A DNA stretch of 64,000 bases from Immersiella caudata (lineage: Eukaryota > Ascomycota > Sordariomycetes > Sordariales > Lasiosphaeriaceae). The translations under genes and the position numbers were made by a program. The stretch's first letter is position 1. Every line of letters begins with the position of its first letter. Below the pieces are notes generated by a model, which searched no databases, had not been told where the DNA came from, and worked only from the letters and a program-made list of their open reading frames with translations. This document shows, one piece after another, positions 27,504 through 39,140 of the stretch. Location: NCBI GenBank assembly GCA_030512335.1, contig JAULSU010000001.1:1054001-1118000 (forward strand), given 5' to 3'.

Positions 27504-30500
27504 TCAGTTCAGCCTCGGACTCTTCCTTTTACTTAAACTCTGCGCAAACGCTGACGGTGGCACATTCTCCAACCCTTCCGCCACAGCGTTGATGACCTTC
27601 TTCGCCAGTCTACTCCTGGTGGTACGCTTGGCAGCCGGCACCGTGTTGTCGCTCGACGCTGGCAGTGACATGATGCTGGCAGATGGCTCGAACATGATCG
27701 ACCCAGTCGTCAGGTTCGGGTTCACCTCCCTTAAACTCATGCTCATCGGGTTCCGGGCCTCAATATGCCCTGAAGCAACCGATAGCTTAGATGGCGAGAC
27801 TGGGGACGGCGAGACAGCGTCACTGAACACCGCCGGCGCAGGCTTGCTGGGCGTAGGAGTATCCCGCATGTCTGCGAGCAGGATGTCGGGCGCGTTGGTT
27901 CTCGGTAGGCTGGTAGGGTACTGGTATTGGAGCCTTTGAGGTGTCTCGCCAGTCGGTCGGTATTCTTGCAGAATGGTGCTCTTAACCTCATCTCGGAGGT
28001 TCGACAGTGGCTGGCACAGCTCCTCCTCAAGGGGCTCAAGGCTCTCTTGGAGCTTGTTAGTCTCGGCCTCCATGTCTTCCCCGAGTCCCTGAACTCTGCC
28101 CACGGTTTCTTTGCAGTGTTCCATAATGTTCGAGAAGGACTTGTCCACGGCGCTCGTCAGCATTCGGACCGAACCAGAATGCTGCTCGTGGTGCTCTGCA
28201 TTCTGCGACTTGGCTCGAGAAACAAAGTCGTCCAGGTCTCTCATTTGAACGTCCAGATCCTTCATTTGCTCGTCTACGACACGAACAGTTTCCGCGTGGA
28301 CCGACTTTGTTGTCGTTTGGATCGAGGTGCTGTAGTTGTTGGCAGCCTGAGGCAATGTTAGCAAGGCAAAACTAACGGGGACATTCCTACTTACAGTCCA
28401 CTCATCCTTCAACTTGACCTTCAGCACCTCTCGCGACTTGGCCACGTCCTCCAGAAGCTGGGTGTCTTTGGTATTCCATGCATCCATGCCCTCCGAGAAG
28501 CGGGCAACATCACCCTCGAAAGTCTTGCTGGTGTCCACAACAGTCCGCTGGATCAAAGCAGCCTTGCCCGCAAGTCGAGATTCTTGGGCCTCAGCATGGC
28601 TGTTGATGAGGGAGCCGATCTGTAGAAGGAGATGCTGGCGCTCAGCTGCTGCCTGCCGCCTTTCTTGTTCCAGAACGTCTTGGATGCGGGAGGCCACAGC
28701 CTCGTTCGACTGGACCATGGTTTGGCTGGCACTCTCCAACTCCTGCCTGAGTCTGTCAGACTCGGCCTTTTGTGCGCTCAGGTGTCGAAGGAGATCCTCA
28801 AAGAGCGACTTGAAATCCTTGCCGAGCGAACTGTAGGAGGCGTGCAGTTGGCTGTGGAAGGTGCTCAGTTCGCTCAGGACATCCTCTGCTATCCTTTCAG
28901 CTGCACCTGCGATGGCCTGGAGACTCTCGCCAACGCGCTGTTTCACGTTGTCCCTGACAACCTTAATCTCTTCCAGCACATCGTCCATCTCCTCCTTGGA
29001 TTTTTGCTTTTGCTCCAGCAGCTGCAACTTTGACTCTCCGATCTGAGCCAGGTTCTCATCCAGGAAGGCTTGAGTAGATGTCAGCTTCTCGAGCTCACCC
29101 TGAACGAACGACTGCATCCTCTCAGAAACGCCAAAGATATGCTCCTCCTGGGCCTTGCGGAAGTCTTCGATACGTCCCTCGACAAGCTCAGTGACATCCG
29201 ACACATGAGCTTGCGCCATGCCCCATGTGCTCCGATTCAGAGATTGGAGGTCCGACTTCCGCTTGTTCTTCGCGCGAAGCCCGCCAACGTCGCTCACAGT
29301 CTGATGTAGGGTGCTGAGCAGTTCACCTCCAACAGCGACGAGCTTTTCTTCTGTTTCTTGGTGCGCCTTGCGAATCCGGGTCTCCTCGGCCAGTGTTTTC
29401 CTCGTCGCATTGAGCACCAGCTCAGTTTGATCGAGAACCTCCTTTGTCTCGTCAAGCTGCACCCGTGTCCCCTCATGCTCCTTCTTCAAACCCATGAAGC
29501 TGGATGTCAAGGAGAAGAGCTCCTGCACCTTGTTCCGGAGGTTGTTCTCGAGCGTTTCTATCTTCGCAGCTTGCTCCTCCGTGAGTATCCTCCGCGACTC
29601 GTTCTGTGCTGTGACCTCTTCATATGCCTCATTCGACAGATAGACTCCATTGCGCTGGCGAGTGGCGATGAGCTCAGTCTTCAGCCTTTCGATTTCGCCG
29701 GTAAATTCGCGCAACAGTGTTTTCTTGTTGATGAGCGCGTTGAGTTGCGGCTTGTTTCGAATGTTCTTGGCCCGGAACGCGTAGTCCAACGTTGAGATCG
29801 TCTCCTCAAGGTTGCTCTTCGCTGGTGACACCGTTGCAATGATGCATGTCTTCGTCCTTCCTCCAAGCGAATCTTGCAACAGGCGGGTGAGTTTCGACTC
29901 TCGGTAAGGGATGTGTGGACTTCGGTCGACCAATGCGTTGATGACACGCCCCAGTGTGAGCAAACTCTTGTTGATGAGCCCCGCCTCGGCCGCGCGCTTG
30001 TTCTCAGCACCAGAACGCTGGATGTTTTCGCTTCCAGCCAGGTCTACCAAGTTCAGTTTCCCTTGCATCAGATAATCCTCGCCGTCCTCGGTCTTCCGTT
30101 TTGCGTGGACGGTGATCGTAAATACCGTGTGACTTCGACTACTGAGGTCATTGCATTTCGTAGCGGCGACCTGCCTCCTGAGACTGCCTTGTTGAAGCCA
30201 CTTTAGACCATCTGTCGCGCTGGTAATGTGCCTCTCCTCCATACCCTGGACCACTGTCGCTGAGTGGCTCTTCTTGGAATTATCGTCGTAGATCTTCAGC
30301 TTCGTCCCTTCTTCTGGTGAAAGCAAGTCCCGCAACTCTTCATTGTACAGCTCGATAAAGGAGCAGCGAACACAGCTGTCCGTCTCGTCGACTTCCAGCT
30401 TGTTGAATAGTGCCTGGAGAACTCGAGGGATGATTCCTGCCTCATCCGACAACAGGCCCAGGTTGCAACTCATATCACCAGACATAGTATACGTCTTTCC

Positions 30501-31067
30501 CGTTCCTGTTTGACCGTAGGCGAAGATGGTGCAGTTAAAGCCCGTGAGCATCTACTCAAGTCAGCAACTGACCTCCAAGCACGTATTACTCAGGCTTACC
30601 TCGTCCAATATTGGCTTCACAACGTCATCAAAGACCATGGCCTGATCCGCGGCCTGAGAAAATACCCGATCGAAGTTGTATGCCTTATTACTAAGTGCCG
30701 AGGGCCCCATCGACAGCTCAACCATTTTTCCCATTGAGCCCTCGGTCCTGAGCACGACGGCGCTGTTTTCCTTCACTTCCCGCCCATTGCGACCGCGGCA
30801 TCGAACGACAACGTTGATGTTCGTAGCTTCGCCGTCGTCGGCGTCGAATTCGCGCTCCTTGCGCTTCAAGCCTGCTGTGGCCGAAGTAGCGACAGACATG
30901 AGTGATTCCGCCGGTGATGTTGCGCCTGCTCGATCGATCCGGGGAGCTACCGAGCCTTGTCGCGTGTATCCTTGCCTCGAAACCGTCCTCGTCGGGGGGC
31001 GGAGGCTAGATCGCGCCCCGACGCCATTTCGCCCGGGAGGCGCCATCGAAGTCCTTTTTCGCTCCAT
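27504..31067 (-). CDS. kinesin-5 (BimC/Eg5-type) mitotic motor
   Basis: Three exons, 31067-30600, 30551-28395 and 28346-27504, with 48-nt introns, give 1155 residues. A second Met seven codons in, at 31046, is a possible start. The motor domain spans residues about 80-430: NINVVVRCRGRN, P-loop GQTGTGKT, switch I NDLSSRSHT, switch II DLAGSEN and the neck-entry HIPYRESKLTRLLQDSLGG. A long coiled-coil stalk follows (residues about 440-950). The tail contains the BimC box RDTPTPSKPAP, the CDK1 phosphorylation site that targets kinesin-5 to spindle microtubules. It ends with a basic KRKSPRLN. Kinesin-5 forms bipolar tetramers that slide antiparallel spindle microtubules apart. The second intron lies in the stalk, is 48 nt and has no in-frame stop. 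Confidence 0.95.
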
Positions 31068-31682
31068 CGCAGAGCCGTGTCGCGTCGTTCGCTGTCAACA
31101 AACGCGAGATGGCGAAAATATGTGGTTATAGTAGCGGGTGAAGTCGATGGAAGAAACCGAAATTCCAATCGCAAGTTGCAAGGAAGTCAAGGCTCGGATT
31201 TGTGTTCTCGGGTCCAGGGTTGTTGGCGGAGTGCCCGCGCTTGAAGACCGTGCATGGCGTTCGGCAGGGATGTCGCAGGCGCAACATAAACACCTCAGAA
31301 CGGCATTACTGCAGCAACCGAAACCCGCCTGCCAAGGATGCATGGGTCCACTTGCCCCTCAGGCACCCAAACCCCACCATTCTTGCCTGCCGCGAGATGA
31401 CGTCTCGCCAGTGCCCCGCGGCCGGCGATTGCTCACCTGCCCCCGACTGCTGAGCTCTTGGATCACGAGGGAACGGCCAGAAGCTCCAAGTTAGCCGCGC
31501 CACGATTACGGGCCATTTTGTTCTTTGTCATCCCAGACTCTTCCATTGCTAACGACCATTCCTTCTCTGCGCATATCTTTTGTTGATTTCTACACCTCTG
31601 CTGTTTGCCCGCTAAGACAACACAGCAGTGGTCCCTCATTCGCGACCTCTACCCCCCAGGCAGGTCCTTTGAAGTAATCGCC
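31068..31682. promoter_or_regulatory. shared divergent promoter, kinesin-5 / PHAF1-like gene
   Basis: A 615-bp interval lies between the divergent starts at 31067 (minus) and 31683 (plus). The right half is pyrimidine-rich (CATTCCTTCTCTGCGCATATC), as expected of a fungal leader. No TATA consensus is obvious, in contrast to the genes left of 22 kb. Confidence 0.5.
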
Positions 31683-33254
31683 ATGTCGCTCTTCTCCGCT
31701 CAACTTCACCCGGGCAGGGCTCTAGGGTTCCTAGTCCTTGGTGCTTCGCTCCACGATATCATCACACGCCTGAAAGCCGAGCCCCAACGATTCCCCAAGC
31801 TCGATCTTATGTACCATGGCGATCCGGTCAAGGAGCCAGTCCTCCTCGGACTCCCCGCAAACGGCCTACGACTGCGCTTCGATGGACCGGAACAACGGTT
31901 GAGGCTTGTCGAGATCCTCGACTTCACGAAGAATCACATCTTCCTCAAGCCAGCGAACGATAAGGAGCGGGACCTTGTTCGACCACCCAGCACTCAGGGA
32001 GGGACAACCCAGCAGTCAGATGCCGCGGCTGGCCCGACATTCCGACACATCTATCAACGGTTTTTAGGCCCGACATATGATGGAGAATATATCCCGAATG
32101 AAGATAGTCGGGATGGTTCGGGCAACTACATCCTGTCGTACCCAGGCGTCGCCTTCACCTTCCCGATGAAGGAGTCACAGTACAAGCAATCAAAGGACGT
32201 CGTGTCGCTGATATCCTCCACGGCGATTCCCACGTCGATGGCGGTATTTTCGGGAGACTCATGGGCACAGGCGCAAGACCAGCTCTGGACAGAAGTGCTG
32301 CCAAGCATCAAAACGTTCGCGCCCCTCTCGAAGGGCAAGGACAACAGCCCAGATGAGGTCTCACTAGTCAAGATTCACGGTGGGGGCAAGGTTCAACTAT
32401 TCCGCAAGTGGACTAACAACTCCTTCTGGATTCATCTGGGAGATACCACGCCTCAGGATCTCGTGATAGAGCTTGGCCCCCCTGACGCTATTTACCGAAA
32501 GAATGACCAGCGAATGTACATTCATAAGTTGAGGGCAGCTAGTAACACTAATGCCCGGCCAAATGGCAACGATCTCAAACGGTTCGATGAGCTCACCGAC
32601 ACAGACCAATCCTCCTCACATGCGGGGTCGGACGGTTATGACTCGAATGACGAAGCTGTTGAGGATGATCTGGTCGCAAATGTATCAGGGGAGTGCTTCT
32701 GGAATTACTTTCACTTGGGCTTCGATATTCTTGTTTCCACACCCACCAACCCTTCCCAGCCACCGCCATCTCGGCCCGGAAACCATGGCCTCCCGGAAAA
32801 CCAGTTCAAGTCATTCCGTGCGGACCGCCTTGTGGCCAACAAAGTGATACTTCATGGCAACGTGCCAGGCTCGTACCCCTTCAACCGACATCGCCGCTGC
32901 CGATGGGAGATCCCCTATCTTTCCTACAGAAATCCAGACACGACCATCAGTTCAGAGACTCAGTTCCCAGAGATTGAGACCAATCTCCGGGAGGAGTGGA
33001 AGTCCATCTATCCATCAGAAGAGGAGGCGAGGAAGAAGCAACGTGGTATGGTTCTGAACAGGGGATGGGGAGATAGTCCGGGAAGCAGCTGCGAGCTTCT
33101 TGGGGGATGGGAAGAGAGCGGCACCGCGACCACACCCGGCGTTGGAAAGAAGTTTGATGGCAACGAGGAATCCACGACGACCCTGTATGGGTATCCCGGC
33201 CTGGTGTTTGAGGTGCTGAAGAACGGATACGTGAGTGCGGTGACAGTATTTTGA
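31683..33254 (+). CDS. PHAF1/UPF0183 family protein
   Basis: A 523-residue single-exon frame starts at the ATG at 31683 (CGCCATGTCG). The upstream open codons to 31605 have no ATG. The N-terminus (HPGRALGFLVLGASLHDIIT then GLRLRFDGPEQRLRLVEI), the central FLGPTYDGEY...YPGVAFTFP block and the C-terminal YGYPGLVFEVLKNGYVSAV match the UPF0183 family (human C16orf70/PHAF1). Its animal member forms a complex at phagophores in autophagy. An acidic, disordered insertion (residues about 330-365) is a fungal addition. Cellular role in fungi is inferred by homology only. It is transcribed divergently from kinesin-5. Confidence 0.85.
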   Translation: MSLFSAQLHPGRALGFLVLGASLHDIITRLKAEPQRFPKLDLMYHGDPVKEPVLLGLPANGLRLRFDGPEQRLRLVEILDFTKNHIFLKPANDKERDLVRPPSTQGGTTQQSDAAAGPTFRHIYQRFLGPTYDGEYIPNEDSRDGSGNYILSYPGVAFTFPMKESQYKQSKDVVSLISSTAIPTSMAVFSGDSWAQAQDQLWTEVLPSIKTFAPLSKGKDNSPDEVSLVKIHGGGKVQLFRKWTNNSFWIHLGDTTPQDLVIELGPPDAIYRKNDQRMYIHKLRAASNTNARPNGNDLKRFDELTDTDQSSSHAGSDGYDSNDEAVEDDLVANVSGECFWNYFHLGFDILVSTPTNPSQPPPSRPGNHGLPENQFKSFRADRLVANKVILHGNVPGSYPFNRHRRCRWEIPYLSYRNPDTTISSETQFPEIETNLREEWKSIYPSEEEARKKQRGMVLNRGWGDSPGSSCELLGGWEESGTATTPGVGKKFDGNEESTTTLYGYPGLVFEVLKNGYVSAVTVF

Positions 33255-33729
33255 GCCTGACTTGATTCTTCGGTTGGTCATTAGGACAGCGGTTCATACG
33301 GGACATGGCGTTGACAATGGGTCCGGGGTTTGGGTTTCGGGCTTGGGGCTTGGGGCTTGGGGCGTTGGATAAGGGACAGGCATCAACAGGGACAGGTGAA
33401 CAGCCCGGACACGACTTGGAGGGTAGGCACTGCATCATTAGTGATCTAGCGAATACAGAACTACAGTAATCATTATCGGAGCTTCCCAGATGTAAGTTAT
33501 CGGAGATGCAACTATTTGGGCCGTATGACTCTTTTGAGTGTGGTAAGGAGCGGCTGAATTGGGATACGTTTGTGCGGCGCAGTGTAACAAACCCTGGCGC
33601 GATCATCTCCAGCTTTGTTCCCGGATTATGAAACCCCTCCATTTCTCAATCTCATCATCACGAAGCATAAACAGCATATTCAAGGGATCCAAAAACTTAC
33701 CGATACTCGGTTCCGACGACATCGACACC
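33255..33729. other. Intergenic
   Basis: Contains a run of GGGCTTGGGGCTTGG-type simple sequence (about 33336-33365). An in-frame upstream ATG at 33628 could extend the next gene by 34 residues. Nothing else is seen. Confidence 0.5.
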
Positions 33730-34687
33730 ATGGCGGGGGACGCGGAGCCGGAGGCCGCAACAGCCAGCGCACCAGGGACGACACCGCACCTCATCATCTA
33801 TTCCCTCGATCAAGAACACTCAACATACAGCATGTCCTTTTTCGTAACGAAGCTGCACCTTCGTCTCCGCCACGCCGTGATTCCCTACGAAAACGCACTC
33901 GGCTCAAGAGACGCGGCGCCCAAGAAGAAGATACCTTATGTCAAATTCACTGAAACAGGCGAACTCATGGGCGACTCTGCGCTCATTGTGGAGAGGCTAA
34001 TCAAGGAAGGCAAACTCGAAGATCTAGATAAGGCGTTATCACCTGAACAAAAGGCGGTGGATTACTGTCTGAGAGTGATGATTGAAGATCGGCTTTATTA
34101 CTTGGTGGTAGGTTACTTACTCCCTCATCAGGGGTCGCTGTGGACGGATGCTGATGCTGCGCAGAACTACGAGAGATGGTACGGGAATTACTACACCATG
34201 CGCGACAAGCTTTTTGGGCATTTACCGTTCGGTGTGAAGCAGACCATGGGGCTGCTGAGCTTCCAGTTCTTGAAGATGATGCTGTACTTTCAGGGGACGG
34301 GGAGGCATAGTGCTGAGGAGGTACGGCATTTTACGGAGGAGGCGATCGGCGCGATAGCTGGGTTCGCGGAGGCGGCGTATGAAAAGGCTGGGAAGGGGGG
34401 ATCGGGGGTGTTTTGGATATTGGGAGGTGAGATGCCGACGGAGGCGGACTTTACGGTATTTGGGGCGTTGTCGGGGTATTTGGTGAATCATGAAGTGTGA
34501 GTGAAGTTGGTTTGCGTCTGGGAAGGTTTGCTCTGCTTGCTGACGTGGTCATAGACAACCGGCTACTTCGTCGATGGTTAGAAGTCATCCAGCTTTGGTG
34601 GATTACATTGAGAGGATTCATGGGGCGTATTTTGCTGATTATAGTCATCTCCCGTGTAGTGTTGCGAGTTGGCCGTCGAACATTTGA
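33730..34687 (+). CDS. Faxc/metaxin-like GST-fold protein
   Basis: Exons 33730-34496 and 34555-34687 are joined in phase 2 by a 58-nt intron (GT|GTGAGT...GCTGACGTGGTCATAG), giving 299 residues. The N-terminal thioredoxin-like half has YSMSFFVTKLHLRLRH (in place of the usual CPYC-type site), then KKKIPYVKFTETGELMGDSA, typical of the Faxc and metaxin/Tom37 GST_N branch. The helical C-terminal half has VDYCLRVMIEDRLYYLVV and PTEADFTVFG. The classical catalytic Ser/Cys is not evident, so glutathione-transferase activity is doubtful. An outer-membrane or adaptor role is possible by analogy. The start at 33730 has a strong ACCATGG context; an upstream ATG at 33628 would add a basic, presequence-like extension. 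Confidence 0.78.
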
Positions 34688-35381
34688 AGGCTGGGCGGGA
34701 CGGGAACCGGCGAGGGCACTTCGGTGCCCCTCTTTCATCTCTGCTCACTCCAGGCACTGTAGCCGCTATATCTATGAATCATCTCCACCCCATGTCTACG
34801 GTCTCCTGCAATCGACCTATGCCTTTGGCGCTGTATGAATAGAACGGATGAAATGTACGCGCCATTGCCGCCATCGGAGGTGTGCCTCGGTAACAGGGAG
34901 GGGCCGCGCTCAGAGCCCTGCTCACCCGCTGTGGCCGCGTTCCGCTCGGCTAACAGTGGGGTCTTATGACCCCAGCTTCCGCCTGCAGCTCAATCCGAGG
35001 ATTTTGCCTGAACAGCCGATCGACGTCTTGGGACAGCACATGCAACCTCCCGTCACTGGCCCTCCCAGCGAGTGAGCGGCACGGCGGAATATTCATACAA
35101 GCACCAGCGAGGCGTCGAATTGGAGGCTGACGAATGAACTTGCGCAACAGTGTCCCTGACGTCGCTGCATCACATGGAAAAACTCTGGCCACAACCTCAG
35201 CATCTCAGCTCTAGTTAGTTACAGCTCGACCCAGCGACGGCCACGGAGAGCTGGCAGCCGAGGCTCTCGATCGCCCAACCCAAAACGCGACATCCACTTT
35301 ACCATGCATCACCAAATCCAATTTCGTTAAACTCGCGAATATCTTCAGAACGTCTGTACGCGGCGTGCGGGTGGCACCGCG
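34688..35381. other. Intergenic
   Basis: 3' flank of the Faxc-like gene and promoter of the next plus-strand gene. No additional gene or repeat is seen. Confidence 0.55.
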
Positions 35382-38300
35382 ATGACAGACCACGATGCTA
35401 GCCCACCGCTAAACCTTCGCCCGCGAAGGGCTACAAAGCAACCGGACGTCCTTGACCGAGACAGGACACCGAGCACCAGCTACGAAACGACTGACCCCAA
35501 CACCGACGACTCCTTCCTGAGTGCTTCTACTCCCGACGCAGGTCGTGCACAGGATGTGCTATTCCAGAGGTCTCCCCGGCTGGAGAACCTAAACGATGAG
35601 GATAATAGACGTCGCTCAAAGGGATCGCATCGCGCACACGCCAAGCACAGGTCCAGCGGGGCCTTCCTTCTTTCCGATCCCGTCGCAAATGGCCATGCCC
35701 ATGATGGTTTCTCGCGAACAAGATCCCAGCAGCGACAGGTTGATGCCGCCGAGGGCCACACCGACAGATTGGTTACACGAGGCCAGGACAGGTTACAGCC
35801 CCCCTCTCAGGGTGTCGGGTCAGGATTGGAGCGCACGAAGCCAGCGCAGAGGGTATCGTTGGGTCCCGCGGCGACAAAAGGGGAGTCCCTGGCCGGGGAG
35901 ACGGCCGTTGGTTCGACCTCGCCGGCCAGCATGGCGCCGCTGGACGTTGACTCCGCCCAGATCGTCAAGATGGCGCTCAACCTCAGCGAGTCGCGACGGA
36001 TTGCCTCCCGAAGAAACGTCTCATCGCCGATCCCACCGAGGCTGGCACCACTGCCTGATGCGCCCACTAGCGGCAGTCTTAGACAACATCTACAACAGCA
36101 ACGGAGAGTCTCCCGGACCATCTCCCCGAAGCCGGATCGGTCGCCTAGAATTGGTGCCCCGCGAGTGCTCAGCCCGTTGCAGTCTACTTTTGAAACCGAA
36201 GGAAGCTACCGCTATCATTTCTCACAATCGACGCTGGCGAGGGCGCAGAAGGCAAAGGACTACTTGGAGCTGATGGCACAGTACAGGAGAGTGCTGGACC
36301 TGTTAACACCACTGAAGCCGAGCCAGACGGCTAGGTCCACTACTACCAGCCCACCGGGGAGCCCAAACGGGTCGGTACATGTTTTTAAGATCTCTACTAA
36401 TGACTCCGAGGCCAAGATTGGCCGGCCATATGACCCTCTACAGTATATACGCAACCGGAAAGTGCGGGCCCGTGAAAGGAAGGTCATTGATGGCGAAAGT
36501 CAAGGATTCAATGATATTCCAAAGGTTTCTGATTGGGTAGATGAAGTGTCGAGATGGGTAGCCACCGGCCAAGCTTCTGCACCTGGAAATGCAGCGCTTC
36601 CACCATACGAGAGTGCCGATGCAGTGGCTGCTCAGGGGTCTCCACCAGCGGCAAATTCGAGATCAGCCGTTGCTCCGGCGAAGCCAAAGCGGCCAAGGGT
36701 GGATTGGGTCATTGATCCAGCAGACATGTTGGCGGATATCTACTGGCTTGAACAGGACGACAATAAGAGACTCGTCGAGGATCGACACTGGAGGCGTGTC
36801 TTCCCACAAGATGCGGACGTGTACCAATCGCTGTCGCATGAAGAGCAGGGAGCCCGGTTGAACACCCCTGGGTCCAGCAAGGAACCACCAGACAGTCAAG
36901 TGGTCACGGAGAAGCATTCGTCTGATCATCTCACCCAGAAACCCGAACATGAACATGTTCTCAGCACGGCGCGGGATCGAGCACAACAAAAGCTTCGGGC
37001 ACTTAGGGGGGCCCATCACCGCCAGAACAGCTCCTTGCACGGCCGCGACTCCCTTGGCATTCATCGGGGTTCCTTGTCCGAGTCCTCTGACACTGACAAT
37101 GATTTCAGGCGGAGAGGGAGGACTGGAACCATCACCAGCGGCGGTAAGGCTATCCTGGCGAAGCAGATGGACGAGATGATTGCACAGGAGCAGAAAGAGG
37201 CCGAGTCGCACCCTCTGTATGACGATGAGGCGTTACGCATGAAGTTTACAGGCGCTAGCTTGATGACGCCCGAGCGAGATACGGCTCGCATTTCACCCAT
37301 TCCTAGCCGTGCGAATAGTCAAAGGAGAGGAGAAGCACGGTCGGAGCTGAGCGAGATGGAGAGTAAGCCATTCAAGCCAAAGCCAAAGCCTTCTTCTCCG
37401 CAAGGACCAGGACGGGCTAGCCTCGAAGTTCCTCAGAGAGGGCGGCGTCTCTCGGTCGACTACGACACTTCGCAGCCGAACTCCCCGGATCTACGGCCTT
37501 TGCGAGATGGGGCACTTGTGCCAGCCATTGGGATGGACTTTTCGCCCATGTCGAGCAGACCTAGCTCACCAACACGGAATCCCCTCACGAGGGTCAGAAG
37601 CATCTTCAGAGAGCGCAGCAAGGACCGGTTGGCAGAGACTACGTACTCTCCCATCGCCAAAGACAACGCGGAGCTCTCGATGCCACCTGTCCCGCTTGAG
37701 AGAGTCGAGTCTCCTGGCTCTGATTGGAGCGGCATGTCTTCTGATAGAATTGAGTCCAAGAGCCCTCCTAGGAAGACTGGCACTGGAGTGTCCCAAGGAA
37801 GCCATAGGTCGCATAAAAGCATTAGTAGCATCAAGCTTCGCGGAGAGGACGGCATTGGGCTACGCTCCCTGTTCAGGGGTCCACGCATCGACAGCGTCCT
37901 GCGCAGCAGTGTTTCCAAGGTCAGCGACATGATATGGCGGAAAGAGTCGGGCAGCGCTGGTGATGAGCAGTCATCGAGCACATCGTCGGACGAATCCGAC
38001 ATGGACCTGGCAAAGAGGGGCAGAGCAAGGGGCAGATCTAAGGGTTCAGTCCTTCCCAGTCGGACTGGCTCCCAGCGCCGTGACGGCGAGTTTACGTCAC
38101 AGTTTCTCATGCCGCCTGGTCAGACCTCGCTATCGGCTCCTGGTTCCTATCCCGCGTCCCGGCCATTGAGCCCAAGGTCGTCGAGGTTTGAACTTCTCAA
38201 ACCTCCCAGGATTGATGTCCAGAGCGCCTCCCCGACCAGCACATCGCCGCCTCCGGAGCTCGCCGACCCTAAGGACGTCGATGTCTCAGAGGCAGAATCA

Positions 38301-39140
38301 CGTAAGAGCAGCTACACAAATGCCGTGCGTGCTGCCGATGCTCGGCTCAACGCAGTTCTCGCGCTTCCAAAGCCTCCTCCACAACTCTCTCCGGCCATGT
38401 CCTCTCGGCACTGGGCTGTGACTGACCGCCATGGCGTACCCCTCCGCGCCACTGTATCAAAAGCCGAAGTTGCGAGACTTCGCACCATCCTTCTCAGCTA
38501 TGGCATCCACGCAATGGATATCGAGCGACGCGCTAAAGAGCGCAGGCTATTGAACTCCCTTCGTGAGCCTGATGCCCTAACCGACGACACTTCCACCTCC
38601 ACGCCAGATGGTAGCACCGCTCCCTTCGCTTGGACCGACGTGGCCCGTCTATGTCCCGATCCCGAGGTTCGTAAACGTTTGCTCACCAAGCCCATCGCCC
38701 AGACGGAGATCTACCCCTTGGCAGGCCGCATCCTTAGTGCCTCTATCGAGGCATCGGCTCAACAATTCCAAGCGACATCAAGCGCCTTCGCCACCGAGAC
38801 CGCGCCCGCTCTGGAGCACCGCGTTGAAACCCTCCGTTATAAGATCGGCGGTGAGTTGACGGGCATGACACAAGCGGCGACGGACGAAGCAGACGAGGCA
38901 AATCATGACCTTGTTGTGGGACAGCGGCTGAAAGTGAAGAGGGTCATGGACGGTATGGATAAGATGCTACGACGACGGCGTCGCCGCTTTAGATGGGTGC
39001 GAAGAGCCGGCTGGCTGGCGGTGGAGTGGGCGCTGGTCGGTTTCATGTGGTATGTCTGGTTTGTGGTGATGATTGCGCGGGTGGTGCTGGGCGTGGGGAA
39101 GGGCGTCACGCGTGCGGTGAGATGGTTGTTGTGGTTGTGA
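35382..39140 (+). CDS. large disordered protein with C-terminal membrane anchor, fungal-conserved type
   Basis: This is a 1252-residue uninterrupted frame from the ATG at 35382. Most of it is Ser/Pro/Arg-rich and disordered, with many S/T-P sites. Short conserved-looking islands occur at residues about 300-320 (AKDYLELMAQYRRVLDLL), 440-470 (DWVIDPADMLADIYWLE) and 1010-1060 (VTDRHGVPLRATVSKAEV then RLRTILLSYGIHAMDIE). The C-terminus has a basic run KMLRRRRRRF, then hydrophobic segments (LAVEWALVGFMWYVWFVV, RVVLGVGKGVTRAVRW) that could form a tail anchor or hairpin. I infer an ER or organelle-surface tethering/scaffold protein. No named domain is recognised. Confidence 0.8.
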   Translation: MTDHDASPPLNLRPRRATKQPDVLDRDRTPSTSYETTDPNTDDSFLSASTPDAGRAQDVLFQRSPRLENLNDEDNRRRSKGSHRAHAKHRSSGAFLLSDPVANGHAHDGFSRTRSQQRQVDAAEGHTDRLVTRGQDRLQPPSQGVGSGLERTKPAQRVSLGPAATKGESLAGETAVGSTSPASMAPLDVDSAQIVKMALNLSESRRIASRRNVSSPIPPRLAPLPDAPTSGSLRQHLQQQRRVSRTISPKPDRSPRIGAPRVLSPLQSTFETEGSYRYHFSQSTLARAQKAKDYLELMAQYRRVLDLLTPLKPSQTARSTTTSPPGSPNGSVHVFKISTNDSEAKIGRPYDPLQYIRNRKVRARERKVIDGESQGFNDIPKVSDWVDEVSRWVATGQASAPGNAALPPYESADAVAAQGSPPAANSRSAVAPAKPKRPRVDWVIDPADMLADIYWLEQDDNKRLVEDRHWRRVFPQDADVYQSLSHEEQGARLNTPGSSKEPPDSQVVTEKHSSDHLTQKPEHEHVLSTARDRAQQKLRALRGAHHRQNSSLHGRDSLGIHRGSLSESSDTDNDFRRRGRTGTITSGGKAILAKQMDEMIAQEQKEAESHPLYDDEALRMKFTGASLMTPERDTARISPIPSRANSQRRGEARSELSEMESKPFKPKPKPSSPQGPGRASLEVPQRGRRLSVDYDTSQPNSPDLRPLRDGALVPAIGMDFSPMSSRPSSPTRNPLTRVRSIFRERSKDRLAETTYSPIAKDNAELSMPPVPLERVESPGSDWSGMSSDRIESKSPPRKTGTGVSQGSHRSHKSISSIKLRGEDGIGLRSLFRGPRIDSVLRSSVSKVSDMIWRKESGSAGDEQSSSTSSDESDMDLAKRGRARGRSKGSVLPSRTGSQRRDGEFTSQFLMPPGQTSLSAPGSYPASRPLSPRSSRFELLKPPRIDVQSASPTSTSPPPELADPKDVDVSEAESRKSSYTNAVRAADARLNAVLALPKPPPQLSPAMSSRHWAVTDRHGVPLRATVSKAEVARLRTILLSYGIHAMDIERRAKERRLLNSLREPDALTDDTSTSTPDGSTAPFAWTDVARLCPDPEVRKRLLTKPIAQTEIYPLAGRILSASIEASAQQFQATSSAFATETAPALEHRVETLRYKIGGELTGMTQAATDEADEANHDLVVGQRLKVKRVMDGMDKMLRRRRRRFRWVRRAGWLAVEWALVGFMWYVWFVVMIARVVLGVGKGVTRAVRWLLWL